From Streptomyces olivaceoviridis (lineage in GTDB: Bacteria > Actinomycetota > Actinomycetes > Streptomycetales > Streptomycetaceae): a DNA stretch of 64,000 nucleotides. The notes beneath the pieces are model-generated. The model did not search any database, had not been told where the DNA came from, and was given only the letters and a program-made list of their open reading frames with translations. The stretch is taken from contig NZ_BMUI01000004.1 of the NCBI RefSeq assembly GCF_014650115.1, forward strand, positions 1 through 64,000, given 5' to 3'. The translations under genes were made by a program, and so were the position numbers. Below are positions 29,144 to 38,304 of this stretch, piece after piece; the first letter of the stretch is position 1, and every line of letters begins with the position of its first letter.

Positions 29144-30205
29144 ATGCGAAGCAGCGGCAGCGGCAAGAGCGGCGGGCGCGGTAACTACCGCGGTGCCGGC
29201 AACGACAGGGACCAGAAGCAGGGGCAGGGCCGGCCCCGCAAGCCCCGCCCCGAGGAGCGCCGCTACGACGTGGGCCCGGGGGCCACCAAGGACGGCCCCA
29301 AGGCCGGGCGTGGCGGTGCCGCGCGCGGCGGGACCAAGGGCGGCCCGAAGCGGCCCCAGCAGGGCGGCCGTACGGCCCCGTCGCGCTCCCGCGAGTACGA
29401 GACGCGGGTCGAGGAGCGCAACCGGGAGCGGTACGCGGGCAAGAAGGACATCAAGCTGCCCAAGACCTTCCCGGGCGCCGAGCAGGAGGGCGAGCGGATC
29501 CAGAAGGTCCTCGCGCGCGCGGGCTACGGCTCCCGGCGGGCCTGCGAGGAACTGATCGAGCAGGCCCGGGTCGAGGTGAACGGCGAGATCGTCACCGAGC
29601 AGGGCAAGCGGGTCGACCCGGAGAAGGACGAGGTCAAGGTCGACGGCCTGACGGTCGCGACGCAGTCGTACCAGTTCTTCTCGCTGAACAAGCCCGCGGG
29701 CGTGGTCTCCACCATGGAGGACCCGGAGGGCCGGCAGTGCCTCGGTGACTACGTCACCAACCGCGAGACCCGGCTCTTCCACGTCGGCCGGCTGGACACC
29801 GAGACCGAGGGCGTCATCCTGCTCACCAACCACGGCGAGCTGGCCCACCGCCTCACGCACCCCAAGTACGGCGTGAAGAAGACCTACCTCGCGCACATCG
29901 TCGGCCCGATCCCGCGCGACCTGGGCAAGCGGCTGAAGGACGGCATCCAGCTGGAGGACGGCTACGCGCGCGCGGACCACTTCCGCGTGGTCGAGCAGAC
30001 CGGCAAGAACTACCTGGTCGAGGTGACCCTGCACGAGGGCCGCAAGCACATCGTGCGCCGCATGCTGGCCGAGGCGGGCTTCCCGGTCGACAAGCTGGTG
30101 CGCACCGCCTTCGGGCCGATCACCCTGGGCGACCAGAAGTCGGGCTGGCTGCGCCGCCTGTCCAACACCGAGGTCGGCATGCTGATGAAGGAAGTCGACC
30201 TCTAA
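29144..30205 (+). CDS. rluB: 23S rRNA pseudouridine synthase (RluB/RsuA family)
   Basis: This 353-aa protein has a basic Gly/Arg/Lys-rich N-terminal ~105 residues, an S4 domain (RIQKVLARAGYGSRRACEEL) and the RsuA/RluB catalytic domain with FHVGRLDTETEGVILLTN, whose Asp is the nucleophile. The following HEGRKHIVRRMLAEAGFPV is also characteristic. It probably makes pseudouridine in the 2600 region of 23S rRNA by analogy to RluB. ATG 29144 starts the protein; the frame upstream overlaps scpB. scpA-scpB-rluB order is widely conserved in Gram-positives. Confidence 0.9.
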   Translation: MRSSGSGKSGGRGNYRGAGNDRDQKQGQGRPRKPRPEERRYDVGPGATKDGPKAGRGGAARGGTKGGPKRPQQGGRTAPSRSREYETRVEERNRERYAGKKDIKLPKTFPGAEQEGERIQKVLARAGYGSRRACEELIEQARVEVNGEIVTEQGKRVDPEKDEVKVDGLTVATQSYQFFSLNKPAGVVSTMEDPEGRQCLGDYVTNRETRLFHVGRLDTETEGVILLTNHGELAHRLTHPKYGVKKTYLAHIVGPIPRDLGKRLKDGIQLEDGYARADHFRVVEQTGKNYLVEVTLHEGRKHIVRRMLAEAGFPVDKLVRTAFGPITLGDQKSGWLRRLSNTEVGMLMKEVDL

Positions 30206-30223
30206 AGCGCCTTGCCGTGATCA

Positions 30224-30264
30224 CCGTCCCCCTTTATTGTCGTGGTGACGATAAAGGGGGACGG
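30224..30264 (+). promoter_or_regulatory. long inverted repeat over the ribosome-binding site of the ADP-ribosylglycohydrolase gene
   Basis: CCGTCCCCCTTTAT (30224-30237) is the perfect complement of ATAAAGGGGGACGG (30251-30264). The inner part TGTCG...TGACG extends pairing with two G-T pairs, leaving a 3-nt loop. The right arm contains the AAAGGGGGA ribosome-binding site of the ATG at 30270. It could act as an operator of a dimeric repressor (the core TTATTGTCGTGGTGACGATA is nearly palindromic, reminiscent of NrtR-type sites), an RNA hairpin hiding the ribosome-binding site, or a terminator of rluB. Confidence 0.7.
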
Positions 30265-30269
30265 CGCAT

Positions 30270-31277
30270 ATGCCCAAGCAGCCGGCGACCGGAGCACTCC
30301 TCGGTCTCGCCCTCGGGGACGCCCTCGGCTTCCCGACCGAGTTCAAGACCGTGCCGCTGATCCTGTCGATGTTCGGGCCCTGGCGGGAGCTGGAGCTGTC
30401 CCGGCGCGCCCGTGTCTCCGACGACACCCAGATGACCCTCGCCGTCGGACGCGCGCTCGCCACCGCCATGGAGCGCGGCCCCCTCGCGCCGAAGCGCCTG
30501 GAGCGGCCGTTGCGCGAGGAGTTCGTGGGCTGGTACCGGTCGCCCGAGAACAACCGGGCCCCGGGCAACACCTGCCTGACCGCGTGCGATCTGCTCACGG
30601 CGGAGGGCCGGGCCTGGCAGGACGCCAGCCGGATCGGCTCCAAGGGCTGCGGCGCCAACATGCGGGTCGCCCCGATCGGGCTCGCCCCCGGGCTCGGCGA
30701 CGAACAGCGCGCCGGCGCCGCCCAGTTGCAGGCCGCGCTCACCCACGGCCACCCCACCGCGCTGGCCGCCTCCGATCTCACCGCCCACGCCGTCCACCTG
30801 CTCGCCCGGGGCACCGACCCGGCCGGACTGGTCGGGCACCTGCGCTCCTACGCCCTTGAGAACCGCACCCGCTACGACCACGCCTGGCTCGGCGACCTGT
30901 GGACCCGCTCGCAGGACCCCGGCCCCGAGCAGTTCATCGCGCGCGGCTGGGACGAGTGCCTGGAGATCCTCGGCCGGCTCCAGGAGGCCGCCCGGACCGT
31001 CTCCCCGGAGACCGACCCCTGCCTGGCCACCGGTGAGGGCTGGATCGCCGAGGAGGCCCTCGCGACCGGGCTGCTGTGCTTCCTGCTCTTCCCCGACGAG
31101 CCCGTCACCGCCCTGCGCCGGGCCGCCTGCACCGCCGGCGACTCCGACTCCATCGCCTGCCTCACCGGCGCCTTCGCGGGCGCCTGGCTGGGCGCCGGGG
31201 CCTGGCCCGCCGACTGGGCGGAGCGGATCGAGTACCGAGGCGACCTGTTGGCCCTGGGAGCGCTCTGGGACGCTTAG
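30270..31277 (+). CDS. ADP-ribosylglycohydrolase (DraG/ARH family)
   Basis: This 335-aa protein has the dinuclear-metal motifs of the family: GALLGLALGDALGFPTEF, VSDDTQMTLAVGRAL, GCGANMRVAPIG and CTAGDSDSIACLTGAFAGAW. It should remove ADP-ribose from proteins or nucleic acids, or hydrolyse related small ligands. It is controlled by the inverted repeat that overlaps its ribosome-binding site. The next gene, a nucleotidyltransferase, begins 4 bp after its stop, so both are likely co-translated. Confidence 0.9.
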   Translation: MPKQPATGALLGLALGDALGFPTEFKTVPLILSMFGPWRELELSRRARVSDDTQMTLAVGRALATAMERGPLAPKRLERPLREEFVGWYRSPENNRAPGNTCLTACDLLTAEGRAWQDASRIGSKGCGANMRVAPIGLAPGLGDEQRAGAAQLQAALTHGHPTALAASDLTAHAVHLLARGTDPAGLVGHLRSYALENRTRYDHAWLGDLWTRSQDPGPEQFIARGWDECLEILGRLQEAARTVSPETDPCLATGEGWIAEEALATGLLCFLLFPDEPVTALRRAACTAGDSDSIACLTGAFAGAWLGAGAWPADWAERIEYRGDLLALGALWDA

Positions 31278-31281
31278 GCCC

Positions 31282-32031
31282 ATGATCGACGACCTCGACA
31301 TAGACCTGGCCCCGGTGGTCGCGGAACAGCCCGACCCACTGCTGTTCGCCACCGTCTCGGGAGCCCACCTGTACGGCTTCCCCTCGCAGGACTCCGACGT
31401 GGACCTGCGGGGCGTCCACCTGCTCCCCGCCGCCGACCTCGTCGGACTGCGCGAGCCGGAGGAGACCCGCTCGCGGACCTGGGTCCGGTACGGCGTCGAA
31501 CTGGACCTCGTCACCCACGATCTGCGCAAGTTCGCACGGCTGATGCTCCGCCGCAACGGCTATGTGCTGGAGCAGTTGCTCTCGCCCCTGGTCGTGCACA
31601 CGTCCGAGGCCCACCGGGAGCTGGCCGCCCTCGCCCCCGGTGTCCTCACCAGCCACCACGCCCACCACTACCGGGGGTTCGCGGTGACCCAGTGGCGGCT
31701 GTTCGAGAAGACAGGCGAACTCAAGCCGCTGCTCTACACCTTCCGGGTGCTGCTCACCGGCATCCACCTCCTGCGCAGCGGCGAGGTCCAGGCCCATCTG
31801 CCCACGCTGCTGGACGAGGTCGGCGCCCCCGGCTACCTGCCGGAGCTGATCGCCGCCAAGCGGGACCGGGAGCACGGCAAGGCCGACGTCGACCACGCGC
31901 GCGTGGAGGCCGACGTGGAGCGGCTGCACACCCTGCTGGACGAGGCGCAGGCCGGCTCAGCCCTGCCCGACGCGGCCGGCGCCCAGGACGCCCTGCACGA
32001 CCTGGTGGTCCGGCTCCGCCTGGAGGGCTGA
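31282..32031 (+). CDS. RlaP-like nucleotidyltransferase 1 (DNA pol beta superfamily)
   Basis: This 249-aa protein has the nucleotidyltransferase motif VSGAHLYGFPSQDSDVDLRG, with DVD providing catalytic carboxylates, and a helical C-terminal region (COG3541-like). RlaP-type enzymes are predicted RNA-repair or nucleotide-transfer enzymes; in vivo substrates are unknown. ATG 31282 is 4 bp after the glycohydrolase stop. Its last 75 bp overlap antisense with the end of a paralogous gene on the other strand. Confidence 0.8.
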   Translation: MIDDLDIDLAPVVAEQPDPLLFATVSGAHLYGFPSQDSDVDLRGVHLLPAADLVGLREPEETRSRTWVRYGVELDLVTHDLRKFARLMLRRNGYVLEQLLSPLVVHTSEAHRELAALAPGVLTSHHAHHYRGFAVTQWRLFEKTGELKPLLYTFRVLLTGIHLLRSGEVQAHLPTLLDEVGAPGYLPELIAAKRDREHGKADVDHARVEADVERLHTLLDEAQAGSALPDAAGAQDALHDLVVRLRLEG

Positions 32032-32700
32032 GGCCCGGCGCGCCCGGTACAGGAACGCGGCCACGCGCGCGTGGTCCGGCTCCGGTGGCAGCGGGCTGCC
32101 CCGCAGGGCCCGCTCGGCCTCGGCCGCCAGCCGGACCATCCACGCCTCCGCCTCGGCCCACGGCACCTCGCCGTGCTTCACCGCCAGCAGGCGCTCGCGC
32201 CGCTCACCGACGTCGATCACCAGCTCGCCGGTGCGCAGCAGGTCCCGGGCGCTCATCAGCAGGCGCAGCAGGTGCATCGCGTGCTTCCAGCGCGGGGCGC
32301 CCGTCGCGCGGATGTCGGCGTCGAGCTTCCTGCGCTGGCCGAGGGCGTACCGGGTGAAAGTGTCGTACGCCTGCCGGGACAGGAAGGCGCCGCGCAGGGA
32401 CAGCAGTTCGCGGCCGGTGTCGTCCATATGCTCCACCAGCGGGGAGTGCAGGCACTCCAGGACGTTCGGGTTGCCGCGCAGCGCCAGCTCGCAGAACCGC
32501 TCCAACTCCCAGGAGAACCGCTCCTCGCCCGGCCCCTCGACATGCGTCGGCGGCTTCTCGAACCGCCAGAACAGCGGGGTCGGGGCGAGGAACACCCCGC
32601 GCCGGTCGGTGTCGCTGGCGTCCGTGGCCAGGCCGAAGGCGCGGGAGCCCATGACACAGGCGTAGACCGTGTGGTCGCGTACGAGGTCGTGCGGCTGCAT
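31957..32700 (-). CDS. RlaP-like nucleotidyltransferase 2 (DNA pol beta superfamily)
   Basis: This 247-aa paralogue of the preceding gene has VMGSRAFGLATDASDTDRRG, the G-S...D-x-D motif of RlaP-like nucleotidyltransferases. The helical body includes LALRGNPNVLECLHSPLVEH and WKHAMHLLRLLMSARDLLRT. It converges on gene 1 with a 75-bp tail overlap; the overlapping C-terminus (ALQAEPDHQVVQGVLGAGRV) looks like a read-through of the antisense coding strand, so the last ~25 residues may be unconserved. It starts at ATG 32700. Confidence 0.8.
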   Translation of the reverse strand: MQPHDLVRDHTVYACVMGSRAFGLATDASDTDRRGVFLAPTPLFWRFEKPPTHVEGPGEERFSWELERFCELALRGNPNVLECLHSPLVEHMDDTGRELLSLRGAFLSRQAYDTFTRYALGQRRKLDADIRATGAPRWKHAMHLLRLLMSARDLLRTGELVIDVGERRERLLAVKHGEVPWAEAEAWMVRLAAEAERALRGSPLPPEPDHARVAAFLYRARRASALQAEPDHQVVQGVLGAGRVGQG

Positions 32701-32722
32701 CCCCGGAGCGTACGCGGCACCC

Positions 32723-33187
<465 letters not shown>

Positions 33188-33334
33188 GTCAGACCTCCGT
33201 ACAGAAGTGCATATCGGTGGATACCGGAACTCTCGCATCGTCTCAGCGGGCGAGCGGCGCGCGCCCGTCCCGCGTGGGCTGACTACGCTGGACGGACCAA
33301 GAACGGAACACGCATGTCAGCGAGGAGCAGCACC

Positions 33335-33697
33335 GTGGCGGTACGAGCGGTCCGGGGGGCCGTCCAACTGGAGCGGGACGAGGCCGGTCACATGGAGGAG
33401 CGGGTCGGGGCCCTGCTCACCGCCGTCCTGGAGCGGAACGGGCTGACCGCCGACGACCTCATCAGCATCTGGTTCACGGCCACCCCCGACCTGCACAGCG
33501 ACTTCCCGGCCGCCGCCGCCCGCAAGCACGGGATCGTGGACGTCCCCCTGATCTGCGCGCAGGAACTGGACGTCGAGGGCGCCATGCCCCGCGTCGTGCG
33601 CGTCCTCGCGCACATCGAGTCGGACAAGCCCCGCGCCGACATCGCCCACGTCTACCTCGGCGCCGCCGCGGCCCTGCGCAAGGACATCGCCCAGTGA
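33335..33697 (+). CDS. aroH: chorismate mutase, AroH class
   Basis: This 120-aa monofunctional chorismate mutase converts chorismate to prephenate. It aligns with Bacillus AroH through VRGAVQLERDEAGHMEERV, FTATPDLHSDFPAAAAR, ICAQELDVEGAMPR and the HVYLGAAAALR C-terminal segment. GTG 33335 is 7 nt after GAGGAG; an in-frame ATG at 33314 would add seven residues. It overlaps tyrA by GTGA, so two consecutive steps to tyrosine are translationally coupled. Confidence 0.93.
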   Translation: MAVRAVRGAVQLERDEAGHMEERVGALLTAVLERNGLTADDLISIWFTATPDLHSDFPAAAARKHGIVDVPLICAQELDVEGAMPRVVRVLAHIESDKPRADIAHVYLGAAAALRKDIAQ

Positions 33698-34779
33698 GAA
33701 CCGCACTCGTCATCGGAACCGGCCTCATCGGCACCTCCGCCGCCCTGGCCCTCACCCAGCGCGGCGTCACCGTCCACCTCGCCGACCACGACCCCGAGCA
33801 GGCCCGCACGGCCGCCGCCCTGGGCGCCGGCACCGACCAGGCCCCCGAGGGCCCGGTCGACCTGGCGATCGTGGCCGCCCCGCCCGCCCACGTGGCCCGG
33901 GTCCTCGCCGACGCCATGCGCCGGGGCGCGGCCCGCGGCTACGTGGACGTCGCCAGCGTCAAGGGCGGCCCCCGCCGCGAGCTGGAGGCGCTCGGCCTGG
34001 ACCTCACCACGTACATCGGCACGCACCCCATGTCCGGCCGCGAGAAGTCCGGCCCGCTGGCCGCCACCGGCGACCTCTTCGAGGGCCGCCCCTGGGTGCT
34101 CACCCCGACCCGGGACACCGACACCGAGGTGCTCAACCTCGCCCTGGAACTGGTCTCGCACTGCCGGGCCGTACCGGTCGTGATGGACGCCGACGCCCAC
34201 GACCGCGCGGTGGCCCTCGTCTCCCACATGCCCCACCTGGTGTCCAACATGGTCGCCGCGCGCCTGGAGCACGCCGAGGAGGCCGCCGTACGGCTGTGCG
34301 GGCAGGGCATCCGGGACGTGACCCGGATCGCCGCCTCCGAGCCGCACATGTGGATCGACATCCTGTCCGCGAACCCGGGACCGGTCGCCGACCTGCTCTC
34401 CGACGTCGCCGCCGACCTGGACGAGACGGTCCGGGCGCTGCGCGCCCTGCAATCCTCCGACGAGGCCGAGCGCGGCGAGGGCACCGCCGGGATCGAGGAC
34501 GTGCTGCGCCGCGGGAACGCCGGCCAGGTGCGGGTACCCGGCAAGCACGGCAGCGCCCCGCGCGCGTACGAGACCGTCGTCGTCCTCATCGACGACCAGC
34601 CCGGCCAGCTGGCCCGCATCTTCGCCGACGCGGGCCGGGCCGGGGTCAACATCGAGGACGTCCGGATCGAGCACGCGACCGGGCAGCAGGCCGGTCTGGT
34701 CCAGCTGAGCGTCGAACCGAAGGCGGTGCCGCTGCTGGAGGAAGCACTGCGCGAGCGGGGCTGGGCGCTGCGCCGGTAA
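33694..34779 (+). CDS. tyrA: prephenate dehydrogenase
   Basis: This 361-aa NAD(P)-dependent enzyme has the Rossmann motif VIGTGLIGTSAALALTQRG, the catalytic-His region YIGTHPMSGREKSGP, and a C-terminal ACT domain (~285-361, VVVLIDDQPGQLARIFADAG) for likely feedback control. It makes 4-hydroxyphenylpyruvate, the tyrosine precursor. GTG 33694 overlaps the aroH stop. Confidence 0.94.
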   Translation: MRTALVIGTGLIGTSAALALTQRGVTVHLADHDPEQARTAAALGAGTDQAPEGPVDLAIVAAPPAHVARVLADAMRRGAARGYVDVASVKGGPRRELEALGLDLTTYIGTHPMSGREKSGPLAATGDLFEGRPWVLTPTRDTDTEVLNLALELVSHCRAVPVVMDADAHDRAVALVSHMPHLVSNMVAARLEHAEEAAVRLCGQGIRDVTRIAASEPHMWIDILSANPGPVADLLSDVAADLDETVRALRALQSSDEAERGEGTAGIEDVLRRGNAGQVRVPGKHGSAPRAYETVVVLIDDQPGQLARIFADAGRAGVNIEDVRIEHATGQQAGLVQLSVEPKAVPLLEEALRERGWALRR

Positions 34780-34878
34780 CACCCGGTGAGGGCGCCTCCC
34801 GCGAGCCAGTAACCTTGTGCGGGGCGCCCTCGCGTCCCGGACCCCGCTCACCACCCTTCACCAGGAAGGTGCCCTCCC

Positions 34879-35574
34879 GTGGAAAACGGCGCCGCCCCGA
34901 CCGCCAAGCCCGTGATCGTCGCGATCGACGGTCCCTCCGGCACGGGCAAGTCGAGCACGTCGAAGGCCGTGGCCGCACAGCTCGGCCTCAGCTACCTGGA
35001 CACCGGTGCCCAGTACCGGGCGATCACCTGGTGGATGGTGACCAACGGCATCGACCTGGAGGACCCGACCGCCATCGCGGCCGTCGCCGGCAAGCCGGAG
35101 ATCGTCTCCGGCACCGACCCGGCCGCCCCGACCATCACGGTCGACGGCGTCGACGTGGGCGGCCCGATCCGCACCCAGGAGGTCACCTCCAAGGTCAGCG
35201 CGGTCAGCGCGGTGCCCGAGGTGCGCGCCCGGATCACCGAGTTGCAGCGCTCCCTGGCCGCCGGCGCGGACAGGGGCATCGTGGTCGAGGGCCGGGACAT
35301 CGGTACGACCGTCCTGCCGGACGCCGACCTGAAGATCTTCCTCACCGCCTCCCCGGAGGCCCGCGCGGCCCGCCGCAGCGGCGAGCTGAAGGGCGCCGAC
35401 GTCCACGCCACCCGCGAGGCCCTGATCAAGCGGGACGCGGCCGACTCCAGCCGCAAGACCTCGCCGCTCGCCAAGGCCGACGACGCGGTCGAGGTGGACA
35501 CCACCGAGCTCACCCTCGCCCAGGTCATCGAGTGCGTCGTCACCCTGGTCGAGGAGAAGCGGGCCGGGAAGTGA
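34879..35574 (+). CDS. cmk: cytidylate kinase
   Basis: This 231-aa CMP/dCMP kinase has P-loop AIDGPSGTGKSSTSKAVA, YLDTGAQYRAITWWM, GRDIGTTVLPDADLKIFLTA and the arginine-rich lid RAARRSGELKG. GTG 34879 follows AGGAAGG. It overlaps the acyltransferase gene by GTGA. The cmk-plsC-der order is conserved in many actinobacteria. Confidence 0.95.
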   Translation: MENGAAPTAKPVIVAIDGPSGTGKSSTSKAVAAQLGLSYLDTGAQYRAITWWMVTNGIDLEDPTAIAAVAGKPEIVSGTDPAAPTITVDGVDVGGPIRTQEVTSKVSAVSAVPEVRARITELQRSLAAGADRGIVVEGRDIGTTVLPDADLKIFLTASPEARAARRSGELKGADVHATREALIKRDAADSSRKTSPLAKADDAVEVDTTELTLAQVIECVVTLVEEKRAGK

Positions 35575-36239
35575 GCCGTCCGCCGGCCGCGTCGGAGCGG
35601 GGCGCCGAGATCGGGCGGCGCATCGGCGTCGGCCTGATGTACGGGCTGTGGCGGCCACGCGTGCTCGGCGCCTGGAGGGTGCCGGGCACCGGCCCGGTGA
35701 TCCTCGCGGTGAACCACTCCCACAACATCGACGGCCCGATGGTCATGGGCGTGGCACCCCGGCCGACGCACTTCCTGATCAAGAAGGAAGCCTTCACCGG
35801 CCCGCTGGACCCCTTCCTGACCGGCATCGGCCAGCTGAAGGTGGACCGCGCCGCCGCCGACCGCACCGCGATCGGCCAGGCCCTCGACGTGCTGGCGGCC
35901 GGGGGAGTGCTGGGCATCTTCCCGGAGGGCACCCGGGGCGAGGGTGACTTCGCCTCGCTGCGCGCCGGGCTGGCCTACTTCGCGGTCCGCAGCGGGGCGC
36001 CGATCGTCCCCGTGGCCGTCCTGGGAAGCGCGGAGCGGCCCGGCCGGTTGATAAAGGCGCTGCCGCCGCTGCGCTCCCGCGTCGACGTCGTCTTCGGCGA
36101 CCCGTTCGCGGCGGGCGACGGCAGCGGGCGGCGCACACGCACGGCGCTGGACGAGGCGACCGAGCGCATCCGGAAGCAGCTCACCAGCCACCTGGAAAAC
36201 GCCAGGCGCCTGACCGGGCGCCGCGCGACACTTGAGTAG
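35571..36239 (+). CDS. 1-acylglycerol-3-phosphate O-acyltransferase (PlsC family)
   Basis: This 222-aa protein has the acyltransferase motif I AVNHSHNIDGP (H-x4-D), motif II region GIGQLKVDRAAADR, motif III FPEGTRGEG and motif IV APIVPVAVLG. It likely makes phosphatidic acid for phospholipid synthesis. GTG 35571 overlaps the cmk stop; the open frame upstream to 34296 is the shadow of tyrA and cmk. The C-terminus is basic. Confidence 0.9.
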   Translation: MSRPPAASERGAEIGRRIGVGLMYGLWRPRVLGAWRVPGTGPVILAVNHSHNIDGPMVMGVAPRPTHFLIKKEAFTGPLDPFLTGIGQLKVDRAAADRTAIGQALDVLAAGGVLGIFPEGTRGEGDFASLRAGLAYFAVRSGAPIVPVAVLGSAERPGRLIKALPPLRSRVDVVFGDPFAAGDGSGRRTRTALDEATERIRKQLTSHLENARRLTGRRATLE

Positions 36240-36305
36240 TGGATCAGCCCCCGCGGGGGGCTCGTTCCACCGATCACCACGAATGAACGACGAGGTACGG
36301 ACTTC

Positions 36306-37787
36306 ATGAACGACGACATCCAGCCCGACGGCTCGGCCGAGCACGAGTACGAGCACGGGGCTCTCGGCGACGCCGAGTACGCGGAGTTCATGGAGCTCGC
36401 CGCGGAAGAGGGCTTCGACATCGAGGACGTCGAGGGCGCCATCGAGGCGGCGGGCCACGGCCCGCTGCCCGTGCTCGCCGTCGTCGGCCGCCCCAATGTC
36501 GGCAAGTCGACACTGGTCAACCGGATGATCGGCCGCCGTGAGGCGGTCGTGGAGGACCGGCCGGGCGTCACCCGCGACCGCGTCACCTACGAGGCCGAAT
36601 GGGCCGGCCGCCGCTTCAAGGTCGTCGACACCGGCGGCTGGGAGCAGGACGTCCTCGGCATCGACGCCTCCGTGGCCGCCCAGGCCGAGTACGCGATCGA
36701 GGCGGCCGACGCGGTGGTCTTCGTGGTCGACGCCAAGGTCGGCGCGACCGACACCGACGAGGCGGTCGTCCGGCTGCTGCGCAAGGCCGGCAAGCCGGTC
36801 GTGCTGTGCGCCAACAAGGTGGACGGTCCGAGCGGCGAGGCCGACGCGGCCTACCTGTGGAACCTGGGCCTCGGCGAGCCCCACCCGGTCTCGGCCCTGC
36901 ACGGCCGCGGCACGGGCGACATGCTCGACGCCGTCCTGGAGGTCCTGCCGGACGCCCCCGAGCAGTCCTTCGGCACCGCGATCGGCGGCCCCCGCCGCGT
37001 GGCCCTGATCGGCCGCCCGAACGTCGGCAAGTCCTCGCTGCTGAACAAGGTGGCCGGCGAGGAGCGCGTCGTCGTCAACGAGCTGGCGGGCACCACCCGC
37101 GACCCGGTGGACGAGATCATCGAGCTCGGCGGCAAGACGTGGAAGTTCGTGGACACCGCCGGTATCCGCAAGCGTGTCCACCTCCAGCAGGGCGCCGACT
37201 ACTACGCCTCGCTGCGCACGGCCGCCGCCGTGGAGAAGGCCGAGGTCGCCGTCGTGCTGATCGACGCCGCCGAGTCCATCTCCGTGCAGGACCAGCGGAT
37301 CATCAGCATGGCCGTCGAGGCGGGCCGCTCGATGGTCATCGCCTTCAACAAGTGGGACACGCTGGACGAGGAGCGCCGCTACTACCTGGAGCGGGAGATC
37401 GAGACCGAGCTGGGCCAGGTCGCCTGGGCGCCCCGGGTCAACGTCTCGGCGCGCACCGGCCGGCACATGGAGAAGCTGGTCCCGGCGATCGAGACGGCGC
37501 TGGCCGGCTGGGAGACGCGCGTCCCCACGGGCCGGCTGAACGCCTTCCTCGGCGAGCTGGTCTCGGCCCACCCGCACCCCGTCCGGGGCGGCAAGCAGCC
37601 GCGCATCCTCTTTGGCACCCAGGCCGGCACCAAGCCCCCGCGGTTCGTGCTCTTCGCCTCCGGCTTCATCGAGGCGGGCTACCGGCGCTTCATCGAGCGC
37701 CGCCTGCGCGAGGAGTTCGGCTTCGAGGGCACCCCGATCCACATCTCGGTGCGGGTGCGCGAGAAGCGCGGCGCGAAGAAGAAGTAA
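36306..37787 (+). CDS. der: ribosome-assembly GTPase Der (EngA)
   Basis: This 493-aa double-GTPase has two G domains: G1 [18 protein letters not shown] and [19 protein letters not shown]3 and G4 elements are DTGGWEQ/NKVDG and [13 protein letters not shown], and a C-terminal KH-like domain ends EKRGAKKK. It acts in 50S ribosome assembly. An acidic N-terminal extension of ~50 residues ([20 protein letters not shown]) is typical of actinobacterial Der. ATG 36306; a long stem-loop follows the stop. Confidence 0.95.
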   Translation: MNDDIQPDGSAEHEYEHGALGDAEYAEFMELAAEEGFDIEDVEGAIEAAGHGPLPVLAVVGRPNVGKSTLVNRMIGRREAVVEDRPGVTRDRVTYEAEWAGRRFKVVDTGGWEQDVLGIDASVAAQAEYAIEAADAVVFVVDAKVGATDTDEAVVRLLRKAGKPVVLCANKVDGPSGEADAAYLWNLGLGEPHPVSALHGRGTGDMLDAVLEVLPDAPEQSFGTAIGGPRRVALIGRPNVGKSSLLNKVAGEERVVVNELAGTTRDPVDEIIELGGKTWKFVDTAGIRKRVHLQQGADYYASLRTAAAVEKAEVAVVLIDAAESISVQDQRIISMAVEAGRSMVIAFNKWDTLDEERRYYLEREIETELGQVAWAPRVNVSARTGRHMEKLVPAIETALAGWETRVPTGRLNAFLGELVSAHPHPVRGGKQPRILFGTQAGTKPPRFVLFASGFIEAGYRRFIERRLREEFGFEGTPIHISVRVREKRGAKKK

Positions 37788-37796
37788 CGGCGGTAC

Positions 37797-37840
37797 GACG
37801 AGGAGGGCGGCCCCGGTGTTCCGGGGCGGCCCTCCTCGTC
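37797..37840. terminator. bidirectional terminator hairpin after der
   Basis: A 20-bp stem with one mismatch (37797-37816 with 37821-37840; GACGAGGAGGGCGGCCCCGG) closes a 4-nt loop. It stands between der (+) and the convergent small gene ending at 37851 (-). Confidence 0.8.
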
Positions 37841-37850
37841 CGTGTGCCCG

Positions 37851-38249
37851 TCACGCACTCCGGCGCGGCCCCGGCGGCAGGGCGGCCGCGGCCGGCACGT
37901 GCTGCATCCCCGTCTCGTGCTGCCGGCCCAGCGTGCCGACCCGCTGCCACTGCGACTGCTGCCGGGCGCTGTAGGCCCCCGCGCTGTAGGCGCTGTAGGA
38001 ACTGCTGAACGACCCCGCCCGGTGCCCGCCGTACGTGCCCGTGCCGTCCGGGAAGTCGCCGAAGGCGCTGAACCCCAGCTCCTCCTCACCGCTGCGGTCC
38101 CCCGGCAGTGTGCGGAAGGTCCTGACCCACTCCGCGTAGAGCGAGTCGTAGATCGGCGTGGCCGAGGACCCGCCGGACGGCTCGTGCGCCGCCCGGGCGG
38201 ACGGCACGGAGGAGAAGGACCGGCGGGGAGGAGTGTCGTATGCGTGCAC
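37851..38249 (-). CDS. small hypothetical protein (Streptomyces-type)
   Basis: This 132-aa protein has no recognised domain. The middle part (IYDSLYAEWVRTFRTLPGDR) looks structured and conserved in type; the C-terminal half is Ser/Tyr/Gln-rich (SSSYSAYSAGAYSARQQSQW), so probably disordered. It starts with GTG at 38249. It is listed as a real gene because the frame carries normal third-position GC bias and sits behind a shared terminator; the function is unknown. Confidence 0.65.
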   Translation of the reverse strand: MHAYDTPPRRSFSSVPSARAAHEPSGGSSATPIYDSLYAEWVRTFRTLPGDRSGEEELGFSAFGDFPDGTGTYGGHRAGSFSSSYSAYSAGAYSARQQSQWQRVGTLGRQHETGMQHVPAAAALPPGPRRSA

Positions 38250-38304
38250 GTATGTCCAAACGACCGTAACCGGAAAGAGATGCGGCCGGACGGCTCACCG
38301 GGGC

